Assembly (NCBI GenBank): GCA_021782675.1
Contig: JAJXUS010000197.1
Coordinates: 1 to 5,060 of the forward strand
DNA from: Acidobacteriota bacterium
GTDB taxonomy: Bacteria > Acidobacteriota > Terriglobia > Terriglobales > Acidobacteriaceae
Reading direction: 5' to 3'
DNA: 5,060 nt
Below, one piece after another: positions 1 through 3,772 of this stretch (positions are counted from its first letter, which is position 1; each line of letters opens with the position of its first letter). The translations under genes were made by a program, and so were the position numbers. The notes beneath the pieces are model-generated. The model saw only the letters and a program-made list of their open reading frames with translations. It made no database searches and was not told the origin of the DNA.

Positions 1-1265
1 GCGGCGCCGCGCACCTCCAGCAGCCGGACGCGGCGCTTCGCATCCGCGGCGGCCGACGCGACGGCCGCCTGAAACTCCGCCAGTGACACGTGGTGTGAGC
101 AGGAGCAGGTGACCAGCGTGCCGCCGGGACGCAGCATCTTCAGCGCGCGCAGATTCAGCTCCTTATAGCCGCGCACGGCGCCCTCCACCGCGCGTTTTGA
201 CTTCGCGAAGGCGGGTGGGTCCAGCACGATGGTGTCGAACATTTCGCCGCTGTCGCTCCAGTCGCGCAGCAGGTCGAAGGCATTGGCTTCAATCCACGCA
301 ACGCCGCCATCGGCGGTGAGTTGCGCGCGGTTGGCTTCCAGGTTGCGCTCGGCGACCTCCAGCGCAGCCCGCGAGACATCCACGCCGGTGACGTGCGCGC
401 AGCGCCGCGCCAGGTGCAGCGCAAACCCGCCCTGATACGTGCATACATCGAGCCCGCGGCCATGGGCGTACTGTTCCGCCGCGCGGTAATTCTCCCGCTG
501 ATCCAGAAAGGCGCCGGTCTTCTGGCCGGAGTTGGCGTCGTAGTGGAAACGCAGTCCGTTCAGCAGGAACTGCGTCACGGTCTTCGGTGCATTCTCATCG
601 CGCGCAAACAGGGGAGCCGCTGCCGGTGCGGGGAGCTGCTCCAGCTCGCGGATACGCGGGTCTGGCCGCTCCACCAATGCCGCGGGATTGAGCATCTGCC
701 GCACCACGTCCCGCACCAGCGACCGCACATCCGGCTGCGCGGTCCCCTGCGTCAGCAGTTGCAGAATCACCAGATCGCCGTAGCGGTCGAGCATGATGCC
801 GGGCAGCGCATCGGCTTCGCTGAAGACCAGACGGCAGGCATCGGTGTCAGGTGTTCGGGCCAGCCAGTCTTGCCGCCAGCCGATGGCCCGGCGCAGGCGC
901 TCTTCCAGCAGCGCCAGAAACTCTTCGCGGCTGGCCAGGATGCCGTCCGAGACCATGCGCAGCGCAATCTGCGACGTGCTGCTGTAGAGGGCCGAGCCAA
1001 GCAGCGCGCCCTGCGCCTGTGCCACCGTCACCACGGACCCGCTCCCGATCGCCGCATCGCCGGCGGGGGGAATGCGCTCCGCAATGTCGGAGGCGTAGAC
1101 CCACGGATGACCGTTGCGGACGCGCTCGGCGGCGCGACGGGTAACGGCAACGATGGCGCCGGAGCGAGGGGCATCGGCGGTAGAGGATTCTTTCGCGGGC
1201 GGCGGTGGTACGTCGTCGTCGAAAGTGCGGGGCGGGGCAGCGGGCTTTGGTTTGCGGGTGGGCAT
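1..1265 (-). CDS. rlmI: RlmI-like 23S rRNA (cytosine-C5) methyltransferase, 3' end cut by window edge
   Basis: Class I SAM-dependent rRNA methyltransferase of the RlmI/COG1092 family, whose E. coli member makes m5C1962 in 23S rRNA; the exact target here is inferred. I translated the minus strand from ATG at 1263-1265, and it stays open for 421 codons to the edge. Residues 1-36 are a Pro/Lys/Ala-rich tail. A PUA-like domain follows, with GHPWVYASDI at 52-61. A central region holds the family's SEADALPGIMLDRYG-type segment. The Rossmann methyltransferase domain has SAM motif I (LDVCTYQGGF, 272-281), catalytic-loop motif LDPPAFAKSK (from 348), GYKELNLRAL, and TCSCSHH with Cys387 and Cys389. E. 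coli RlmI is 396 residues; allowing for the N-terminal tail, roughly 40 C-terminal residues are missing. AGGGAG abuts the ATG, which is too close for a normal ribosome binding site, so an in-frame GTG at 1290-1292 is a possible alternative start. It is divergent from lipA. Confidence 0.93.
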   Translation of the reverse strand, partial: MPTRKPKPAAPPRTFDDDVPPPPAKESSTADAPRSGAIVAVTRRAAERVRNGHPWVYASDIAERIPPAGDAAIGSGSVVTVAQAQGALLGSALYSSTSQIALRMVSDGILASREEFLALLEERLRRAIGWRQDWLARTPDTDACRLVFSEADALPGIMLDRYGDLVILQLLTQGTAQPDVRSLVRDVVRQMLNPAALVERPDPRIRELEQLPAPAAAPLFARDENAPKTVTQFLLNGLRFHYDANSGQKTGAFLDQRENYRAAEQYAHGRGLDVCTYQGGFALHLARRCAHVTGVDVSRAALEVAERNLEANRAQLTADGGVAWIEANAFDLLRDWSDSGEMFDTIVLDPPAFAKSKRAVEGAVRGYKELNLRALKMLRPGGTLVTCSCSHHVSLAEFQAAVASAAADAKRRVRLLEVRGA

Positions 1266-1298
1266 CTCCCTTGATGGTAAGCCGTTGCGCACCCGTCG

Positions 1299-1326
1299 GT
1301 GACCCGCGCTGGGTTCCGCGTACAAT
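1299..1326 (+). promoter_or_regulatory. Candidate sigma-70-type promoter for lipA
   Basis: The -10 box TACAAT (1321-1326) matches TATAAT at 5 of 6 bases. GTGACC (1299-1304) lies 16 bp upstream and matches TTGACA at 4 of 6. Transcription would begin near 1332-1334, only about 6 bases before the lipA ATG, giving a nearly leaderless mRNA. The same bases read on the minus strand give TATTGT (1327-1322), a weak -10 that could serve the divergent methyltransferase gene. This is a sequence match only; start sites are not shown. Confidence 0.5.
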
Positions 1327-1338
1327 AGTGAGTTCCCT

Positions 1339-2256
1339 ATGAGCGCCGCTACCGGACTGGTTCAGATCGATCTTGCGCCGAAGAAGCCGCAGCCCAAACC
1401 CGAGTGGCTGAAGGCCCGCGCCCCCATGGGGGAGACGTTCCATGACCTGAAGCGGCTGGCGCGCAGCCTGAACCTGCATACCGTCTGCGAGTCTGCGCAC
1501 TGCCCGAACATTGGCGAATGCTGGAACCACAAGACCGCGACCTTCATGATGCTGGGCAATCTATGCACCCGCCGCTGCGGCTTTTGTGCGGTGCCCAAGG
1601 GACGGCCGGAGCCGATCGACTTCGACGAACCCAGCCGCGTTGCGCAGGCCGTAGCTGCGCTGGGCTTGAAGCATGCTGTCATCACCAGCGTGAACCGCGA
1701 TGACGATATTCTCGGTGGCGCGCGCGCCTTTGCGCTGGTCATCACAGAGATTCGCCGCCTGGCGCCCGACTGCCAGGTGGAGGTGCTGATTCCCGATTTT
1801 CAGGGCAGCGAGGCCGCGATCGAGGTCGTCGTCGAGGCCGCGCCCGAGGTGCTGAACCACAATACGGAGTCTGTGCCGCGTCTGTATCGGGCTGTGCGCT
1901 CCGGCGCGCGCTACGAGCGCACGCTGCGCCTGCTGGAGTACGCCAAGGAACTGAATCCGAAGCTGGTCACCAAGTCCGGCGTCATGGTCGGGCTGGGCGA
2001 GGAGATGCATGAGCTGATGGATGTCTTCCGCGACCTGGCGCAGGTCGGTACCGACATTCTGACCATCGGGCAATATCTGCGGCCGTCCAAGGACCACCTG
2101 CCAATGACGCGTATCTACACGCCGCAGGAGTTTGCGTGGATGAAAGAGGAGGCGCTGCGGATGGGCTTCCGCCACGTGGAGTCCGGTCCGCTGGTGCGGT
2201 CTTCGTACCACGCGCATGAACAGGCCGCGTCTACGGGACTCACCGTCCTCGCATAA
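1339..2256 (+). CDS. lipA: Lipoyl synthase LipA
   Basis: Radical-SAM enzyme that inserts two sulfur atoms at C6 and C8 of octanoyl groups carried on lipoyl domains, the last step of lipoate cofactor synthesis for pyruvate and 2-oxoglutarate dehydrogenases and the glycine cleavage H protein. The 305 residues are a normal full length. The auxiliary cluster motif C-x4-C-x5-C is present at Cys50, Cys55 and Cys61 (CESAHCPNIGECW). The radical-SAM motif C-x3-C-x2-C is at Cys76, Cys80 and Cys83 (CTRRCGFC). LNHNTESVPRLY, KSGVMVGLGE and the C-terminal RSSYHA (287-292), which holds the conserved Ser ligand of the auxiliary cluster, are all intact. All catalytic features are therefore present. The ATG at 1339 has only a weak GTGAG six bases upstream. 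No lipB lies beside it, although lipB-lipA pairs are common, so the octanoyl transferase must be encoded elsewhere or replaced by another route. It is transcribed alone, divergent from the methyltransferase and convergent with the gene at 2363-2680. Confidence 0.98.
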   Translation: MSAATGLVQIDLAPKKPQPKPEWLKARAPMGETFHDLKRLARSLNLHTVCESAHCPNIGECWNHKTATFMMLGNLCTRRCGFCAVPKGRPEPIDFDEPSRVAQAVAALGLKHAVITSVNRDDDILGGARAFALVITEIRRLAPDCQVEVLIPDFQGSEAAIEVVVEAAPEVLNHNTESVPRLYRAVRSGARYERTLRLLEYAKELNPKLVTKSGVMVGLGEEMHELMDVFRDLAQVGTDILTIGQYLRPSKDHLPMTRIYTPQEFAWMKEEALRMGFRHVESGPLVRSSYHAHEQAASTGLTVLA

Positions 2257-2270
2257 CCGCTTTTTCTTGC

Positions 2271-2293
2271 TGTCATTCCCGCGGGGAATCCGC
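2271..2293 (+). repeat. Palindromic intergenic repeat, copy 1
   Basis: The unit is TGTC, then ATTCCC (2275-2280), GCG, GGGAAT (2284-2289), then CCGC. The arms form a 6-bp stem with a 3-base loop. An alternative 4-bp stem GCGG/CCGC (2281-2284 with 2290-2293) is possible. It begins 15 bases after the lipA stop. It is a REP-like element; it has no coding sense. Confidence 0.85.
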
Positions 2294-2315
2294 CGTGTTC
2301 TCTTGCTCTTCTGGC

Positions 2316-2338
2316 TGTCATTCCCGCAGGGAATCTGC
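2316..2338 (+). repeat. Palindromic intergenic repeat, copy 2
   Basis: Same orientation as copy 1, starting 45 bases later, with only two differences over 23 bases (G to A at 2328 and C to T at 2336). Stem ATTCCC (2320-2325) pairs with GGGAAT (2329-2334). The two changes lie opposite each other in the alternative stem, GCAG/CTGC here versus GCGG/CCGC in copy 1, so that pairing is kept. Confidence 0.85.
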
Positions 2339-2349
2339 TTTTGTTTTTT
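2320..2349 (+). terminator. Probable weak terminator of lipA formed by repeat copy 2 and a T-run
   Basis: The hairpin of repeat copy 2 is followed by CTGC and then TTTTGTTTTTT (2339-2349). The 6-bp ATTCCC/GGGAAT stem ends 4 bases before the T-run. The alternative GCAG/CTGC stem ends directly at it but has only 4 bp. The stems are short for an intrinsic terminator, but the place, between two convergent genes and 64-93 bases after the lipA stop, is right. Confidence 0.45.
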
Positions 2350-2362
2350 CCTGGTCCGTCGC

Positions 2363-2680
2363 TCAGACGACAAACTTCCGCATCGGCTGCCGCCGGTCAA
2401 TGCGCATCAGCCAGTTGAGCAGCAGGAACAGCGCGAAGAGCACGGAAAAGATCTGGAAGGCATCCCACCACCAGGTGGCGAGAGTCACGTCGGCGTAGCC
2501 GCTCAGGTCCAGCCCAAGGAACCCAAGCGCTACCAGAAGTGCCGCCGCTACCGGAATCACGCGGCCGTGCATCTGCAGGTGACCGCGGCAGATGGGACAG
2601 CGAAAAAAACCCCGCACGCCGGCGCTGAAAAAGGAGCGCGTCGAACTCAACGGGTTCGTACAAACAGGACAAGTATGCAT
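2363..2680 (-). CDS. Small zinc-ribbon protein with two membrane helices, function unknown
   Basis: I do not recognise a characterised family for this 105-residue protein. The N-terminus carries two CPxC knuckles, CPVC (4-7) and CPIC (28-31), which would bind one zinc ion as a zinc ribbon. The sequence between them holds the Ser/Phe-rich stretch SSTRSFFSAGVRGFFR. Two hydrophobic segments follow at about 42-59 and 74-92, separated by a short loop with WWWD (70-73), and the tail is basic (RIDRRQPMRKF). By the positive-inside rule both ends would lie in the cytoplasm, with the ribbon inside and the WWWD loop outside. ATG at 2678-2680 puts the first CPxC right at the N-terminus; no clear ribosome binding site is seen. 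It is convergent with lipA and divergent from frr. The coherent zinc-ribbon-plus-membrane layout argues that it is a real gene and not a chance frame. The overlapping 91-residue frame at 2397-2672 on the same strand lacks such features. Confidence 0.78.
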   Translation of the reverse strand: MHTCPVCTNPLSSTRSFFSAGVRGFFRCPICRGHLQMHGRVIPVAAALLVALGFLGLDLSGYADVTLATWWWDAFQIFSVLFALFLLLNWLMRIDRRQPMRKFVV

Positions 2681-2713
2681 AGGTTGGAAAAAGGTGTTCC
2701 TGGCCTGCCCTTC

Positions 2714-2719
2714 ATTTTA
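2714..2719 (-). promoter_or_regulatory. Possible -10 box for the zinc-ribbon gene
   Basis: On the minus strand TAAAAT matches TATAAT at 5 of 6 bases and would start a transcript with a leader of about 27 bases. No -35 box is seen at 17 or 18 bp spacing, so this is only a weak candidate in the divergent spacer. Confidence 0.25.
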
Positions 2720-2800
2720 TCGTGAGGGCGCTGCGCGGCTGGTGGATGCGCGGTCCGCCGGAAGGTCGCAGCCCGCTCCGGCCGGCTGCCGACGGTTGGT

Positions 2801-2826
2801 TACAATCAATGGGAGAAAGCGAGAGG
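2801..2826 (+). promoter_or_regulatory. Candidate frr -10 box and ribosome binding site
   Basis: TACAAT (2801-2806) is the same -10 sequence seen before lipA. No good -35 is found 17 bp upstream (CCGGCC), so the promoter may rely on other contacts or an activator. GAGAGG (2821-2826) lies 9 bases before the ATG at 2836 and is a good Shine-Dalgarno sequence; it supports 2836 over the in-frame ATG at 2848. Confidence 0.5.
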
Positions 2827-2835
2827 TAGCGGATC

Positions 2836-3420
2836 ATGGCTGGAACGATGGCCGGGCTCCCGGCCCTGAAAGACCAATATCAGCAGTTGAAGACGCGTAT
2901 GGACAAGGCGGTGGAGGACTTCCGCGAAAACATGAACTCCATCCGCACCGGCCGCGCCAGCGTCCACATGCTGGACCCGGTGAAGGTGATGGCCTACGGC
3001 TCGGAGATGCCCCTCAACCAGGTGGGTCAGTTGAGCGCGCCGGAGGCGCAGTTGCTGGTGGTGCAGCCGTATGACCCGACCCTGATCGGTGAAATCGAAA
3101 AGGGGCTGCGCGCCGCGCCGCAGGGCTTCAATCCGCGGAATGACGGCAAGGTGGTGCGCATCCCCATCCCGCCCATGACCGAGGAGCGCCGCAAAGAGGC
3201 CGTCAAGCACCTGAACAAAGTGCTGGAAGAGCATCGCACGGCCATCCGCAACATTCGCCGGGACGGCAATGAAATGGTCAAGAAGGCCGCCAAGGACAAG
3301 AAGATCTCAGAAGACGATGAGAAGCGCGCGCTCGAAGAGATGCAGAAGCTGACCGACGACGAGATCAAGCGGATGGAAGACCTCTGCAAGGCCAAGGAAA
3401 AAGAAGTGATGCAGATCTGA
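2836..3420 (+). CDS. frr: Ribosome recycling factor
   Basis: RRF works with EF-G in the cytoplasm to split the post-termination ribosome into subunits. The 194 residues are nine more than E. coli RRF (185), the extra lying at the N-terminus (MAGTMAGLPALKDQ). The first helix of the three-helix domain I carries the signature NSIRTGRAS (34-42). The small beta-rich domain II follows to about residue 113, with MLDPVKVMAYG, LLVVQPYD and GFNPRNDGKVVRIPIPP. Domain I then resumes with TEERRKE (115-121), HRTAIRNIRRDGNE (133-146; its paired arginines match those that contact 23S rRNA in E. coli RRF) and a long charged helix that includes KKISEDDEKRALEEMQKLTDDEIKRMED. All blocks are present, so the gene should be functional. 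The start is set by GAGAGG 9 bases upstream. frr often follows tsf and pyrH; here the upstream neighbour points the other way, so frr begins its own transcript. Confidence 0.98.
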   Translation: MAGTMAGLPALKDQYQQLKTRMDKAVEDFRENMNSIRTGRASVHMLDPVKVMAYGSEMPLNQVGQLSAPEAQLLVVQPYDPTLIGEIEKGLRAAPQGFNPRNDGKVVRIPIPPMTEERRKEAVKHLNKVLEEHRTAIRNIRRDGNEMVKKAAKDKKISEDDEKRALEEMQKLTDDEIKRMEDLCKAKEKEVMQI

Positions 3421-3475
3421 GGGCGGCGTCCCATGCGTCCGGGAGCTTTCCTGCCGGAGAACGCGTTCGGGGAAA

Positions 3476-3512
3476 ACAGCAGATTCCCTTCGGGAATGAC
3501 GGAAAGAAGGGC
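3476..3512 (-). repeat. Palindromic intergenic repeat, copy 3 (inverted relative to copies 1 and 2)
   Basis: Read on the minus strand this is the same core as copies 1 and 2: TGTC- or CGTC-type lead, ATTCCC, a 3-base loop GAA, GGGAAT, CTGC. On the plus strand the stem is ATTCCC (3482-3487) with GGGAAT (3491-3496). The 37-base unit is shared with copy 4 and extends beyond the core into a GAAAGAAGGGC flank, which gives a competing stem CCCTTC (3486-3491) with GAAGGG (3506-3511). Confidence 0.88.
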
Positions 3513-3525
3513 AAGGACCAGAGCG

Positions 3526-3562
3526 ACAGCAGATTCCCTTCGGGAATGACAGAAAGAAGGGC
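3526..3562 (-). repeat. Palindromic intergenic repeat, copy 4 (inverted relative to copies 1 and 2)
   Basis: It matches copy 3 at 36 of 37 bases (A at 3551 in place of G at 3501), exactly 50 bases further on. Stem ATTCCC (3532-3537) pairs with GGGAAT (3541-3546), with alternative stem CCCTTC (3536-3541) and GAAGGG (3556-3561). The near-identity suggests a recent tandem duplication of a 50-base unit. Confidence 0.88.
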
Positions 3563-3572
3563 GAGGCAGGTG

Positions 3573-3622
3573 CCCCATTCAAGCCTTTGGTTGGCTTGAG
3601 TGGGGGAGAAACCGATTTTCCC
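3573..3622 (+). other. Cluster of strong hairpins upstream of the terminator, possible structured RNA
   Basis: CCCCATTCAAGCC (3573-3585) pairs with GGCTTGAGTGGGG (3593-3605) over 13 bp with one G-U pair and a 7-base loop TTTGGTT. A second hairpin follows at once: GGGAGAA (3604-3610) with TTTTCCC (3616-3622), loop ACCGA, 7 bp with one G-U, sharing two G residues with the first. The terminator stem begins at the next base or two. Three abutting hairpins in 80 bases are more than a terminator needs. It may be the 3' end of the frr mRNA, a small RNA released from it, or an mRNA stabiliser; the sequence does not decide. Confidence 0.5.
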
Positions 3623-3623
3623 G

Positions 3624-3661
3624 AGCCGCTGTCCGGTTTTGGACAGCGGCTTTCGTTTTTT
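3624..3661 (+). terminator. Strong intrinsic terminator
   Basis: GCCGCTGTCC (3625-3634) pairs perfectly with GGACAGCGGC (3641-3650) around a 6-base loop, extended by A3624-T3651, and is followed by TTTCGTTTTTT (3651-3661). It lies about 205 bases after the frr stop, so the frr transcript probably has a long structured 3' UTR. It separates frr from the permease gene. On the minus strand no T-run follows the stem, so it acts in one direction. Confidence 0.92.
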
Positions 3662-3772
3662 GGACACTGCGAAGCACCGATAGAGTTCGAAACCCGTGTG
3701 CTAACAGGCAGTTCTGCCGGCGCTGCTTCGGCCATTTGCGTGCAATAACTCCTTCGTACCGGAGTGCCCGCT

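Larger units (their letters stand above)
3421..3772 (+). other. 352-bp non-coding spacer between frr and the permease gene
   Basis: I see no credible gene here. Minus-strand frames in this stretch consist largely of translated repeat (peptides such as CHSRRESA and SFPKGIC). It holds a GAACGCGTTC palindrome (3459-3468), two palindromic repeats, a hairpin cluster and an intrinsic terminator, all before 3662. The last 110 bases, 3662-3772, should contain the permease promoter, but no convincing -35/-10 pair is visible; a short inverted repeat GGCAG-TT-CTGCC lies at 3707-3718. GGAG (3761-3764) is the permease ribosome binding site. Confidence 0.7.

Noticed and set aside
321..1274. A 317-codon plus-strand open frame
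   Set aside because: It is antisense to the rRNA methyltransferase, whose minus-strand frame shows clear motifs. The plus-strand translation is Arg/Gly/Gln-rich without any family motif, as expected of a shadow frame in GC-rich DNA.
1561..2400. A 279-codon minus-strand open frame across lipA
   Set aside because: It is antisense to lipA and its first residues are translated palindromic repeat.
2216..2725. A 169-codon plus-strand open frame
   Set aside because: It overlaps the end of lipA, the repeats and the antisense of the zinc-ribbon gene; its translation is partly repeat and shows no domain.
3459..3468. GAACGCGTTC palindrome as an operator
   Set aside because: A single 10-bp palindrome downstream of frr and far from any start is likely to occur by chance in GC-rich DNA.
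2271..3562. CRISPR array
   Set aside because: Repeats occur only in pairs, change orientation, are themselves palindromic and have no set of equal-length unique spacers; no cas genes are present.
2271..3562. Insertion sequence or composite element bounded by the inverted repeats
   Set aside because: The enclosed genes are lipA-distal spacer, a small membrane protein and frr, with no transposase and no target-site duplication seen. The repeats are too short and too internal to be IS ends.
3741..3750. TGCAATAACT as an extended -10 of the permease gene
   Set aside because: Only a partial match to TATAAT and no -35 at suitable spacing; not strong enough to list.
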